Positions 1 to 8,662 of a DNA stretch of 35,919 nt are shown in pieces. The DNA comes from Pseudomonadota bacterium (GTDB lineage: Bacteria > Pseudomonadota > Alphaproteobacteria > Rhizobiales > Xanthobacteraceae): positions 1-35,919 of the forward strand of contig CAUJKG010000296.1 of assembly GCA_963205465.1 (NCBI GenBank). The letters run 5' to 3'. The position numbers were made by a program, and so were the translations under genes. Under the pieces are notes generated by a model that had not been told where the DNA came from, made no database searches, and saw only the letters and a program-made list of their open reading frames with translations. Numbering within the stretch: position 1 is the stretch's first letter; each line of letters begins with the position of its first letter.

Positions 1-867
1 TCGCGGTCCTATAACTGGATCGATATGGCGTTGGTGCCGGGTTATATTGTTCGCCCCCTCTTTATTCTGGCGTTCATGGCCGGCTTCTACTTTGCTGGAT
101 TTCCGAGCACCGCGCTCTACGCGATGATCTCGACGGTGGTGGCCTATTGGTTCGTCACCGTCACGCAGATGTTCATGCTGGACCGGCGTCTGCGTGGAAA
201 AGTGCCGGCGGGTCCGCGCAAGCTGGAAACGCGCTTCTGGCTTGCGACGGCATTCCCGATCTTCATGGTCGAGAGTTTCTACTTTCTCCTGACCTATGCC
301 GACATCCTCGTGCTCGAACGCTATGTCGACCCGTCTCAGATCGCGGTTTATTATGCGGCGACTAAGATTCTGGCGCTGGTCGCCTTCGTCTATTTCGCGG
401 TTTCGGCGGCAACCGCGCACCGCTTCGCCGAGTATCATGTCTCGGGACAGCGGGAGAAACTCGAACGCTTTCTTTCCGATTCGGTGAAGTGGACGTTCTG
501 GCCATCGCTCGCAGGAACGATCGTGCTCCTGGTGCTCGGCAAGTTCCTGCTATCGCTGTTCGGCGAAGGGTTCGATTCCGGCTACGGTCTCTTGTTCGTG
601 CTGGCGATCGGGTTGCTTGCACGCGCAGGCGTCGGCCCGGTTGAGCGGCTCCTGAACATGGTCGGCGAGCAGAAGTCCTGCGCCATGATCTATGGGCTTG
701 CCTTCATTACGAACGTCTCGCTCTGCTTCATCCTGATCCCGCACTACCAGCTCTATGGCGCGGCGATAGCGATCTCGGCGGCGATGATGTTCGAATCCGC
801 GATGCTCTATCTCGTGACCAAGCGCAAGCTGGGCTTACACGTCTTCGTCTGGAACAAGCCCGCGTAA
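1..867 (+). CDS. Polysaccharide flippase / oligosaccharide translocase, C-terminal part (5'-truncated by window edge)
   Basis: The reading frame is open from base 1, so the gene starts outside the window; the first internal ATG is at 25. About 288 residues are visible, ending in a TAA at 865-867. They are dominated by roughly eight hydrophobic segments of about 20 residues separated by short basic loops, for example KRKLG near the end. This is the layout of the C-terminal half of a 12-14 helix lipid-linked oligosaccharide flippase (Wzx/MATE-MurJ superfamily), which moves undecaprenyl-linked glycans across the inner membrane for capsule, EPS or O-antigen. A Tyr-Ala-Asp motif after the third segment and a PVERLLN stretch between later helices fit that family. 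The substrate cannot be deduced. The next gene is convergent, 8 bp away. Confidence 0.75.
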   Translation, partial: SRSYNWIDMALVPGYIVRPLFILAFMAGFYFAGFPSTALYAMISTVVAYWFVTVTQMFMLDRRLRGKVPAGPRKLETRFWLATAFPIFMVESFYFLLTYADILVLERYVDPSQIAVYYAATKILALVAFVYFAVSAATAHRFAEYHVSGQREKLERFLSDSVKWTFWPSLAGTIVLLVLGKFLLSLFGEGFDSGYGLLFVLAIGLLARAGVGPVERLLNMVGEQKSCAMIYGLAFITNVSLCFILIPHYQLYGAAIAISAAMMFESAMLYLVTKRKLGLHVFVWNKPA

Positions 868-875
868 CGGCGGTC

Positions 876-2492
876 TTACGTCTGTTCGCGCAGCATGCGG
901 CGGATGACCTTTCCCGTCGTCGTCATCGGCATGGCGTCGACGAAAGCGATTTCGCGCGGATATTCGTGCGCGGCGAGCTTGGTCTTCACGAAATTCTGAA
1001 TCTCCGTGGCGAGAGCCGGGGATGCTTCCTGTCCGGGCTTCAGCTGCACGAAAGCCTTGACGATCTCGGTTCGTAGCGGGTCCGGCTTGCCGACGACCGC
1101 GGCAAGCGCCACGGCAGGATGGCGGATCAGGCAGTCTTCGATTTCGCCGGGGCCGATGCGATAGCCGGCCGAGGTAATCACGTCGTCGTCGCGGCCGACG
1201 AAAAAGAAGTAGCCTTCTTCATCCTTGATGCCCTGATCGCCGGTGAGCATCCAGTCGCCGATGAACTTGTCCTTTGTCGCTTCCGGCCGCTGCCAGTATT
1301 CGAGAAACATCACCGGGTCCGGCCGCTTCACCGCGATCTGTCCGAGTTCGCCGGCGTCACAAACCGAACCGTCAGCGCGAACAACGGCGACGTCATGGCC
1401 GGGAACTGCCTTGCCGATCGCGCCGGGTTTGGAGACGCCGAGCTTGTGGCAGGAGGCGAGCACGAGATTACATTCGGTCTGGCCGTAGAACTCGTTGATG
1501 ATCAGCCCAAAACTTTCCTTGCCCCATTCATAGGTTTCGGCACCCAGCGACTCGCCGCCCGAGCCGAGCGTGCGCAGCTTGATGTCGTGCCGCCCGCGCG
1601 GGCTTTGCGCGGAGCGCAGCATCCGGAGCGCGGTCGGCGGAATGAAGACGTTGCGGATTTTGAGTTTCGCCATCAGCGCATAGGCTTCTTCCGGATCGAA
1701 TTTATCGAACTTGCGCGAGACGACCGGCACGCCGTGATGTAGCGAGGGCAAGAGCACGTCGAGCAGTCCGCCTGCCCAGGCCCAGTCGGCCGGCGTCCAG
1801 AACAGATCGCCGGGTTGCGGAAACAGATCGTGTGGCATCTCCACGCCGGGCAGGTGACCGAGCACGACGCGATGGGCGTGCAGCGCCCCTTTGGGCTGGC
1901 CGGTGGTGCCGGAGGTGTAGAGCATCAGGCCCGGATCGTCGGGCGAAGTTTCGACTGGCGTGAAGGAAGGCGATGCCTTGGAGACGAGCGCATGAAAGTC
2001 TTCTGCACCGTCGTGCGTGCCATCGACGGAAAGCACGAGCTTCAGTTCAGGCGCTTCTTCGCGGATTTCGGCGATACGCGCAGCGCCCTGCGTATTGGTG
2101 ATGATGGCCTTCGCGCCTGAATTCTGCAGCCGGTAGGAAAGGGCTTCGGGGCCGAACACGATGGCGACCGGAAGCCCGATACCACCGAGTTTGGTGATCG
2201 CGGCATGGCAGACCGCGACTTCAGGGGCTTGCGGCATATAGACGATGGCGCGATCTCCGCGCTCGATGCCTTTGGCGCGCAGCACGTTCGCGAGCCGGTT
2301 CGAGGTCTCGCTGAGCCAGCGGAAGGTGAAGGTCTCGGTCCTGCCGTCCGGATGAACGTGGATGATCGCGATGCGCTCGGGATCGCGCGCGGCCCATTTG
2401 TCGGAGATGTCGGCGCCGATGTTATAGCGGGCTGGAATTTGCCAGCGGAACTCGCGGGTCAGCGCTTCGTAGGTATCGGCGTGCGGCAGCAT
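876..2492 (-). CDS. AMP-binding acyl-CoA synthetase (acetyl/medium-chain type)
   Basis: This 538-residue member of the ANL superfamily would activate a carboxylic acid to acyl-AMP and then acyl-CoA in the cytoplasm. All core motifs are visible: the P-loop-like YTSGTTGQPKG (192-202), NEFYGQTE (333-340), the TGD aspartate (417-419), the hinge region FVGRDDDVITSAGYRIGPGE (431-450) and the C-terminal catalytic lysine K528 in TTTGKVIRR. The length and the sequence around the A5 motif resemble the ACSM/medium-chain and acetyl-CoA synthetase-like subgroup rather than long-chain FadD, but chain length is an inference. It starts at ATG 2492 and ends 8 bp from the convergent flippase gene. No obvious operon partner is present, and the upstream CAP-domain gene is 38 bp away on the same strand. 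Confidence 0.9.
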   Translation of the reverse strand: MLPHADTYEALTREFRWQIPARYNIGADISDKWAARDPERIAIIHVHPDGRTETFTFRWLSETSNRLANVLRAKGIERGDRAIVYMPQAPEVAVCHAAITKLGGIGLPVAIVFGPEALSYRLQNSGAKAIITNTQGAARIAEIREEAPELKLVLSVDGTHDGAEDFHALVSKASPSFTPVETSPDDPGLMLYTSGTTGQPKGALHAHRVVLGHLPGVEMPHDLFPQPGDLFWTPADWAWAGGLLDVLLPSLHHGVPVVSRKFDKFDPEEAYALMAKLKIRNVFIPPTALRMLRSAQSPRGRHDIKLRTLGSGGESLGAETYEWGKESFGLIINEFYGQTECNLVLASCHKLGVSKPGAIGKAVPGHDVAVVRADGSVCDAGELGQIAVKRPDPVMFLEYWQRPEATKDKFIGDWMLTGDQGIKDEEGYFFFVGRDDDVITSAGYRIGPGEIEDCLIRHPAVALAAVVGKPDPLRTEIVKAFVQLKPGQEASPALATEIQNFVKTKLAAHEYPREIAFVDAMPMTTTGKVIRRMLREQT

Positions 2493-2530
2493 CTCGCATC
2501 TCCGGGAAACGTCCGGAGAGCGTTGTAGCG

Positions 2531-3046
2531 CTACTTGTCGGGCTCTGCGAGTACGAGCGCCCAGAATACCTTGTACTTGGAATTGGGCGCATAGGCGGCC
2601 GCGATTCCCATCTTGGTCGCGCCGGTAAGCAGCATGTTCTTGTTGTGGGAGGGTGAGTCGCGCCAGCCGGAGAAGGCTTCGGCGAGCGTATGATAGCCCG
2701 CGCCGATGTTCTCCGCCGCGCGCTGCGCGTTGAAGCCCGAAGCGGCAAGCCGCTTGTTGAAATTGCGTCCGCCCGGATCATGCGTGACCTGATTGCGGCG
2801 GGCCATGTCTTTGGCCTGCGCTTCGGCCATCTCGACGAGACGCTGGTCGATCTCGACGCGGGGCAGCCCGTTTTTCTGGCGGTAGTCCGACAGGAGCGAT
2901 GCCGCAGCGTTCACATCCACATGCGCTTCCGCGCGCGCGAGGTTGTCGTAAAACGCAGGCTGCCGTGGCGCTTCCGTCGTCGCCGCGCAGCCGGCAAGGG
3001 CCAGAAAGCCGAGTACCGTGCAGATGTCCATGATCGCTCGCCGCAT
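2531..3046 (-). CDS. CAP-domain (SCP/PR1-like) lipoprotein
   Basis: About 171 residues when started at ATG 3046. That start gives a short n-region, a hydrophobic stretch and a lipobox LALAGC with the lipidated cysteine at residue 20; a longer frame back to 3118 would run into the channel gene and lacks a signal. The mature part has CAP signatures: RQKNGLPRVEID near the start, MARRNQVTHDPGG, AENIGAGY, and the W-x2-SPSHNKNML segment followed by MGIAAAY. CAP proteins of bacteria are secreted or envelope-bound, and their biochemical role is mostly unknown. The size and the single domain are typical. It lies directly downstream of the MscS-type gene on the same strand and may be co-transcribed with it. 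Confidence 0.85.
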   Translation of the reverse strand: MRRAIMDICTVLGFLALAGCAATTEAPRQPAFYDNLARAEAHVDVNAAASLLSDYRQKNGLPRVEIDQRLVEMAEAQAKDMARRNQVTHDPGGRNFNKRLAASGFNAQRAAENIGAGYHTLAEAFSGWRDSPSHNKNMLLTGATKMGIAAAYAPNSKYKVFWALVLAEPDK

Positions 3047-3074
3047 GAGGGTCCTGTCGTTAGCGCAAAAGTGC

Positions 3075-5504
3075 TTAACGCTTGCTTGCCGGTAACGGCG
3101 GCGGGGTGCTGGCGTCATCGGGCGAGCGGTGCGGCACGGTGGAATCGGGAACTTGGTCTTCCTCGTGTTCCGGTGCGACCGGTTCGGAAGCAGCCTTGCG
3201 GATGCCTGCCTTCCGGAACGCCCGCAGGATCGCGAAGTTCAGGTCGCTCTTGGTCTGGGTCGCAATGGTCGCGCTGCGGATGAGGCAGCGCAGCTCGAAG
3301 CCGAGATTGTCGCCGTCGATGTTGAGCAGCATCACGCGCGGCTCGGGCGTAGTCACGACGTTTTTGTTCTCGCGGGCGATGTGCAGCAGAATATCCTGCA
3401 CGATCTCGATGTCGGTGCTCGCCGGAACGCTCACCGGAATTTTAATGCGCGACGGCGTGTTGTGCAGCGTCCAGTTGGTGACGGGGCTCGTGATCAATTC
3501 GGTGTTCGGAATGATCAAGGTCGCGCGGTCGAAGGTTTCGAGTTCGGTCGAGCGCACGCTGATCTTGCGGACATAGCCGTCATTGCCTTTGACGTTGACG
3601 AGATCGCCGACCTTTACCGGCCGCTCGGTGAGCAGGATCAGGCCGGAGACGAAATTCGAAACGACCGCCTGCAGACCGAAGCCGATACCGACCGAGAGCG
3701 CGCCTGCGACCAGCGCGATGTTTTCCAGATTGAGGCCGAGACGGGCGAGCGCGATCGAAATCGCGGCGATCACACCGATATAGCCGGCGATGGTCGCGAT
3801 CGAATTTTTCAGGCTGGTGTCGAGCCGTGTGCGCGGCAAGACCGTGCCGGCCAGCCAGCGCTGCAACACGCGCGAGAGATAGGAGCCGACGATCAGAACG
3901 CCGATCGCAGCACCGATGTCGTAGAGCGAAATCCGGAGCTTGCCGAATTCGATGCCAAAGGAAGCGCGGTCGAAACTTGCCGCCAGATCGGTGAGCGAAG
4001 TGCCCCAGTTGCCGATGACGAGAAAGATCGCGACGATGTATACGAGCACGCGCGCCGCACCCGCGAAGAGTGCCGCGGCAAGTTCGAGGCTCTGGGTGCG
4101 GATGCCGAGCGTCGACGCGAACGACCGGCCGCGTTGCGTATGCGACTGCAAGCCTTCATCGAAATAAGCGTCGATGAGTTGCAGGATGACATAGGCGCTC
4201 GCGATCACGATGGCGGCGTGGATCAGCCGGCTCGTGAGGAAAGAGGCAAGCCAGATATAACCCGTCAGCACGCTGCCGAGGATGACCACGGCGACGATCC
4301 ATAGCGTGAGGCGAAGCCAGCTCGGCGCGGGCTCTTCTTTTCCGTCTTCGATGAGCTGGCGGGTCTTCAGAAGTGCGCGAATGATGACGAGCGCAACGAT
4401 GCCGGCCATGAGCGCGCTGGTCGCGGTCAGCAGGATGCGGGGTGCGCCGAGCCCGCGATGCAGGATGTTCAGCGACGCGCCGGTCGCGGCGGTCAGAAGA
4501 CCGTAATTCGCGAAGCGGTAGAATCGTCCCGCGGTCTCGTCGCTGAGATTGAAGATCCGGCGCGGCAGATCGTTCGGGCGCAGCAAAGCACCGGCAAGCG
4601 CGCGCCCGACCGAGTAGAGCGTGATGGCGGCGAAAATGCCGAGCGCGGATTGATGCGCGCGCTCGATGAGGAAATCGAACGAGGACAGAATCTCGATGAC
4701 TGTATAGACCGCGAGCGGCAAGGCCACCGCACCCAGGATCGCGTCACGAAGCGCGGCCCGCGCACGCCGGAGCCGCGGCAGCGGCTTGTCTTGCGCATGA
4801 TCCCCGTTCTGCGTGAAATAACGTTTGAGCCAGCGCTGCGCGAGAAAGATTGCGAGCATGACGCCAAGGCACAAGAGCGCTGCGACGAGCGCACTGTGCA
4901 TGACGCCGGGCAGGCCCGTAACGGTGGCGTACCACTCGCGCGAATGGGTGATCGCCGCGTTGATCTCCGCCGGAATTCCCTGCACCGCGCCGATCCATAG
5001 CTTTGGATCGAGGATGCTCATGGAGCGCTCAAACAGCCGGTCGGTAAGCCGGGCGCGGCGCATTTCGTCGATCTTCGCGGTGAGCTGATCGCCGCGGATC
5101 GTGAGCACGCGCGCCTGTTTCAGGAGGCCGTCAACTTCCGCCTGCTGTCCGCCGAGGATCTTGCGTTGATCGGCGATCTTGCCGTCTTCGGGAGTGGCGT
5201 CTTTGGCGGGCGGCGGGCCCAGCGTCTTGATGCGGGCCTCGATCTCGGCGAAGCGTGGCTCCAGCCCTTCGATGATCTGCGCGAGTTCGTTGCGCAGGGG
5301 TTCGAGGGCCGTGCGCAGGCGGGTGAGTTCCGAGCGCTGGCTGTTGGCGTTGATGCCGCCATCGACGTAGTCGAAGACCGAGTTGATGGTGTCGAGGCGG
5401 ACACGGATCTCCGAATTGTTCGCGTTCTGCGCGGAAGCGGGCTGCGCGAGCAGGAACATCGCGCCGATGAGCGCGAAAAGCAGGTAGCGGAATTTCAAAG
5501 CCAT
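3075..5504 (-). CDS. Large MscS-family mechanosensitive channel with DUF3772-like periplasmic domain
   Basis: I start it at ATG 5504 (809 aa) because this gives a clean signal peptide (LLFALIGAMFLLAQPASAQ); earlier starts at 5540 (ATG) and 5546 (TTG) would put 12-14 residues in front of it. Order of parts: signal peptide; a periplasmic, helical, probably coiled-coil region of about 150 residues (DUF3772-like); around ten membrane segments; then the MscS pore and beta domain (ALSVGIGFGLQAVVSNFVSG, then ERPVKVGDLVNVKG and IPNTELITSPVTNWT); and a Pro-rich charged tail. The Gly/Ala-rich pore helix is what identifies it. This is the MscK/YbdG-like large subgroup, which releases solutes from the cell under hypo-osmotic shock. 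Gating properties cannot be read from sequence. Confidence 0.88.
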   Translation of the reverse strand: MALKFRYLLFALIGAMFLLAQPASAQNANNSEIRVRLDTINSVFDYVDGGINANSQRSELTRLRTALEPLRNELAQIIEGLEPRFAEIEARIKTLGPPPAKDATPEDGKIADQRKILGGQQAEVDGLLKQARVLTIRGDQLTAKIDEMRRARLTDRLFERSMSILDPKLWIGAVQGIPAEINAAITHSREWYATVTGLPGVMHSALVAALLCLGVMLAIFLAQRWLKRYFTQNGDHAQDKPLPRLRRARAALRDAILGAVALPLAVYTVIEILSSFDFLIERAHQSALGIFAAITLYSVGRALAGALLRPNDLPRRIFNLSDETAGRFYRFANYGLLTAATGASLNILHRGLGAPRILLTATSALMAGIVALVIIRALLKTRQLIEDGKEEPAPSWLRLTLWIVAVVILGSVLTGYIWLASFLTSRLIHAAIVIASAYVILQLIDAYFDEGLQSHTQRGRSFASTLGIRTQSLELAAALFAGAARVLVYIVAIFLVIGNWGTSLTDLAASFDRASFGIEFGKLRISLYDIGAAIGVLIVGSYLSRVLQRWLAGTVLPRTRLDTSLKNSIATIAGYIGVIAAISIALARLGLNLENIALVAGALSVGIGFGLQAVVSNFVSGLILLTERPVKVGDLVNVKGNDGYVRKISVRSTELETFDRATLIIPNTELITSPVTNWTLHNTPSRIKIPVSVPASTDIEIVQDILLHIARENKNVVTTPEPRVMLLNIDGDNLGFELRCLIRSATIATQTKSDLNFAILRAFRKAGIRKAASEPVAPEHEEDQVPDSTVPHRSPDDASTPPPLPASKR

Positions 5505-5568
5505 CTGGAAGCCGGGTTGCGGGAATCTGGCATTAGCCATGGACAACGGATGTGGCCGGATTGCGAAC

Positions 5569-5645
5569 TGGCGGTCCCGGAGGGAATCGAACCCCCGACC
5601 TTCGGTTTAGGAAACCGCTGCTCTATCCGGCTGAGCTACGGGACC
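5569..5645 (-). tRNA. tRNA-Arg (anticodon CCT)
   Basis: The 77-nt minus-strand sequence folds as a complete cloverleaf. The acceptor GGTCCCG pairs with CGGGACC, there is a D-arm GCTC/GAGC, the anticodon loop TTCCTAA gives anticodon CCT (reads AGG), the T-arm is GGGGG/CCCTC with loop TTCGATT, and the discriminator is G with an encoded CCA at 5569-5571. One mismatch, G27 with A43, sits at the top of the anticodon stem. It lies between the channel gene and the thermonuclease-fold gene, and no integrase is adjacent. Confidence 0.97.
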
Positions 5646-5742
5646 TCGCCGCGGCAAGGGTCTAACATAACAGTTCCTGATTTGTAGAGGTTTGTCAGGG
5701 GTCTTTCGCGCGAAACCACGCTGCCGCAAGATCGGGCCCATA

Positions 5743-6546
5743 ATGGCATCGACAGGCGGCAGGTTTTTGCTGGCGATCGGACTTCTGGGCATCTGGTCGT
5801 GTCCGGCGGCAGGGGAGATTGCAGCTCAGTGCGGGACCGGACCAGCGGCGGTAGAGATCGCAGATGCCGTGGACGGCCATTCGCTGCGTCTCACCGACGG
5901 TCGCGTGTTTCGTCTTGTGCAGATCGTGGCGCCGCTTCCGATCGATAACGATCCTGCGGCGGCCGCGCTTGCAAGAACCTCGCTTCATGAAATCGCGGCA
6001 GGCAAAAGTGCCACGCTTTATCTCGCTTCCGATGCTCCCGATCGATACGGGCGGCTGGCTGCTGCTGCGGTGCTGATCGAGGGGAAACACTGGCTCGAAG
6101 CCGCATTGCTCGAACGAGGAATGGCGCGCGTGTTTCCCTCCGGCAATGACCAATGCATGACCGCGCTGCTTGCTTATGAACGCAAGGCACGCGACGCGCG
6201 GCACGGAATCTGGAGCGATCCCCGGTTTCGGGTTTTCCAGGCAGAAGAACTCGAACCTCTGCTTGCGGCGTCCGGCCGGTTCGCCGTGGTCGAAGGTACG
6301 ATCCGCCGGGTCGGCCGGGGCCGCGGGCGGCTTTATCTCGATTTCGGCCGCCGCTTCACCGAAGATTTTACCATTATCGTGCCCGATAGCCTGCGCAAAA
6401 GGCTGGAGGCCGCAGGGGCAGACCCGAAAAACTGGCGTGGCAAGCGCATCCGCGTTAGGGGTATCCTGTTCTTCTGGGGCGGCCCGGCCATGGAAATCAA
6501 CCTGGCACAGGCGATCGAACTACTGGAAAGCCCGGCGAGCGAATGA
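5743..6546 (+). CDS. Thermonuclease (SNase)-fold protein with substituted catalytic residues
   Basis: About 267 residues from ATG 5743, chosen because it opens directly into a signal peptide (RFLLAIGLLGIWSCPAAGE); a TTG at 5692 is possible but adds an unconvincing leader. Mature residues follow the staphylococcal nuclease pattern: AVDGHSLRLTDGRVFRL, IVAPLP, then DRYGRLAAAAVL and LLERGMARV. Against the classical nuclease, the position of Asp21 is His, Asp40 is Val and Glu43 is Leu, while Arg35 and Arg87 equivalents remain. Loss of calcium ligands and the general base suggests a non-catalytic or altered exported protein. The C-terminal 90 residues (VVEGTIRRVGRGRGRLYLDF onward) look like an OB-type add-on. 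Its stop overlaps the start of the M48 peptidase, so the two are probably co-translated. Confidence 0.8.
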   Translation: MASTGGRFLLAIGLLGIWSCPAAGEIAAQCGTGPAAVEIADAVDGHSLRLTDGRVFRLVQIVAPLPIDNDPAAAALARTSLHEIAAGKSATLYLASDAPDRYGRLAAAAVLIEGKHWLEAALLERGMARVFPSGNDQCMTALLAYERKARDARHGIWSDPRFRVFQAEELEPLLAASGRFAVVEGTIRRVGRGRGRLYLDFGRRFTEDFTIIVPDSLRKRLEAAGADPKNWRGKRIRVRGILFFWGGPAMEINLAQAIELLESPASE

Positions 6547-8018
6547 TGAGCAAGCGCGAGCGAACATGGGAGCGACTTCGCGCCGCGTTGGGCGGCGTTG
6601 CGTTGTCCGTGGCGCTGGCTTCCTGCTCGACCGCAAGCCTCGATCAGATCGGTTTTGGCGAGCGCAAGGTTGAAGATCCCGCCGTTGCCGAGCTTCCCGC
6701 TGCACAGCGCAAGGAGCATGAGCGGCTGATCGCCACTTATGGCGGCGTCTACCAGGCGCCGGAACTGCAGGCGCTGATGGAGCAAACCATCGCGCGTCTG
6801 GTTGCGGCTTCCGAGAAGCCCGAACTCAAATATCGGATCACGATCCTTAATTCGCCTGCGATCAATGCCTTCGCGCTGCCGGGCGGTTCGCTTTACGTCA
6901 CGCGCGGACTGATCTCGCTTGCAAACGACACGTCTGAATTGTCATCGGTAATCTCGCATGAGATGGCGCATGTGCTCGCGCGGCATGCGGTGATCCGCGA
7001 AGAGCAGATCAGGGCCGCGGTGCTGAACAGCCGTGCGATCTCCGACACGCTCAGCGATCCGCAGCTTGGTGCGCTTGCGCTGGCCCGCTCGCGGTTGTCG
7101 ATTGCTACCTTCTCGCGCGGTCAGGAACTGGAAGCCGATGCGGTCGGCGTCGGGATTGCCGCGCGCGCGGGTTACGACCCTTACGGCGCGTCGCGTTTCC
7201 TGACTTCGATGGGCCGCTTTGCGCAGTTGCGCACCGCGTCGATCGGTGTGAGTCCGTCGAAGGATATCGATTTCCTGTCGAGCCATCCTTCCACGCCGGA
7301 GCGGATTTCGATTGCGGTCGCCAATGCGAAGCAGTTCGTCAATCCGCAATCGACCGAACGCGATCGCGAAACCTTCCTCAAGGCGCTCGACGGCGTAACC
7401 TTCGGCGACGATCCGAAAGAAGGCTTCGTGCGCGGACGCAACTTCTTGCATCCCAATCTCGGCTTTGCCTTCACCGCACCCGAAGGCTTTGCGCTTGAAA
7501 ACACCGCGCAGGCGGTGCTCGGCGCGACCACTAGCGGCCGCGAAGCCTTGCGGCTCGATGCGGTGCGGGTTTCGGGCACGGAGCCGCTTACCGATTATGT
7601 ATCGAAGGGATGGGTCGAAGGTGTCGATCTTTCGACACTCGAGAAATTCGAAGTGAATGGCTTTGAGGCTGCCACGGCTGTCGCGCGCGGCGAGCAATGG
7701 TCGTTCCGGCTCTATGCGATTCGTTTCGGCGCGGACGTTTATCGTCTTGCCTTTGCCGCGCGTGAACTCTCCCCGCAGTTGGAGGCATCGTTCCGGCAGG
7801 CGGCGCTTTCCTTCCGGCGCGTGCCGCTCGAGGAAGCGCAGGCGATCCGCCCGCTGCGCATCCGTATTCATCAGGTGGTTGCCGGCGACACGCCGGAACG
7901 CCTCGCCGCACGCATGGTCTATGCGGACCGGCAGCTCGAGCGATTTTTAGTGCTGAACGGCCTGCGCCGTGGTGCGCGGCTGACACCCGGCGACTACGTG
8001 AAGCTCGTCGTCGAATAA
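6543..8018 (+). CDS. M48-family metallopeptidase lipoprotein (BepA/YfgC-like) with C-terminal LysM-like region
   Basis: 491 residues. The N-terminus has a lipoprotein signal with lipobox LAS-C (Cys28). The zinc peptidase core shows HEMAH (139-143), with the third ligand in QELEADAVG (Glu195), and the SSHPSTPERI segment (246-255) typical of periplasmic M48 enzymes such as BepA and LoiP. These enzymes degrade or help assemble misfolded outer-membrane proteins. The central part (about 295-430) is a beta-rich region without a motif I know. The last 50 residues (HQVVAGDTPERLAARM through TPGDYVKLVV) resemble a LysM repeat, which would bind peptidoglycan. The start codon ATG at 6543 overlaps the preceding stop, and the gene ends at a strong terminator at about 8040-8080. 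Confidence 0.9.
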   Translation: MMSKRERTWERLRAALGGVALSVALASCSTASLDQIGFGERKVEDPAVAELPAAQRKEHERLIATYGGVYQAPELQALMEQTIARLVAASEKPELKYRITILNSPAINAFALPGGSLYVTRGLISLANDTSELSSVISHEMAHVLARHAVIREEQIRAAVLNSRAISDTLSDPQLGALALARSRLSIATFSRGQELEADAVGVGIAARAGYDPYGASRFLTSMGRFAQLRTASIGVSPSKDIDFLSSHPSTPERISIAVANAKQFVNPQSTERDRETFLKALDGVTFGDDPKEGFVRGRNFLHPNLGFAFTAPEGFALENTAQAVLGATTSGREALRLDAVRVSGTEPLTDYVSKGWVEGVDLSTLEKFEVNGFEAATAVARGEQWSFRLYAIRFGADVYRLAFAARELSPQLEASFRQAALSFRRVPLEEAQAIRPLRIRIHQVVAGDTPERLAARMVYADRQLERFLVLNGLRRGARLTPGDYVKLVVE

Positions 8019-8031
8019 GCGAAGCGTGCCA

Positions 8032-8079
8032 CAAAAGAAAAAGGCCCGGAGCAATTCCGGGCCTTTCGTATTTTTTATT
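8032..8079. terminator. Bidirectional rho-independent terminator between the M48 peptidase and carD
   Basis: A perfect 10-bp stem, AAGGCCCGGA (8041-8050) with TCCGGGCCTT (8056-8065), and a 5-nt loop. On the plus strand it is followed by TCGTATTTTTTATT. On the minus strand it is followed by TTTTTCTTTTGT, so it can end transcription of both convergent genes. Confidence 0.92.
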
Positions 8080-8089
8080 CGCTGCGCAC

Positions 8090-8662
8090 TCAGGCGGCAG
8101 CTTCCTGTTCGTCGTTGTTTTCGCTCTTTGCCGCCTTGTTGCGGGTCGGCGCTTTCATCAGGTTGGCTTCGACGAGCTTGGCGGCTTCCGTCTCGGTGAT
8201 GTCTTCGACCGCCGAGAGTTCGCGCACCATGCGATCGAGCGCGGCTTCATAAAGCTGGCGTTCGGAATAAGACTGTTCCGGCTGCGACTCGGAGCGGAAA
8301 AGATCGCGTACCACTTCCGCGATCTGGATGAGATCGCCCGAATTGATCTTCGCTTCGTATTCCTGCGCGCGGCGCGACCACATGGTGCGCTTGATGCGGG
8401 CGCGGCCCTTGAGCGTTTCCAGCGACTTCTTGACGATATCGGGGCTCGCGAGCTTGCGCATGCCGACCGACGCCGCCTTCGAGGTAGGCACGCGCAACGT
8501 CATCTTGTCCTTGGCAAAGGAAATGACGAAAAGCTCGAGCTTGTAACCCGCGACTTCCTGTTCCTCGATGCGAACGATCTGTCCGACGCCGTGCGCCGGA
8601 TAGACGATGTGTTCGTTGGTCTTGAAACCGTGGCGGGTCTGGGTCTTCTTGGCGGTGGTCAT
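8090..8662 (-). CDS. carD: CarD/CdnL-family transcription regulator
   Basis: 190 residues. An N-terminal CarD/TRCF RNA-polymerase-interaction domain (about 12-75; HIVYPAHGVGQIVRIEEQEV is diagnostic) is followed by a helical DNA-contacting domain (about 80-165, including WSRRAQEYEAKINSGD) and a charged, disordered tail. Family members bind the RNA polymerase beta subunit and stabilise open complexes at rRNA and other promoters. Its position downstream of fdxA fits the usual alphaproteobacterial order. A probable own promoter lies about 210 nt upstream (8880-8907). Transcription ends at the shared terminator. Confidence 0.95.
   Translation of the reverse strand: MTTAKKTQTRHGFKTNEHIVYPAHGVGQIVRIEEQEVAGYKLELFVISFAKDKMTLRVPTSKAASVGMRKLASPDIVKKSLETLKGRARIKRTMWSRRAQEYEAKINSGDLIQIAEVVRDLFRSESQPEQSYSERQLYEAALDRMVRELSAVEDITETEAAKLVEANLMKAPTRNKAAKSENNDEQEAAA

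Noticed and set aside
5569-5645. tRNA-Arg as an integration site for a mobile island
   Set aside because: No integrase beside it, no repeated tRNA 3' end nearby, and housekeeping genes on both sides.
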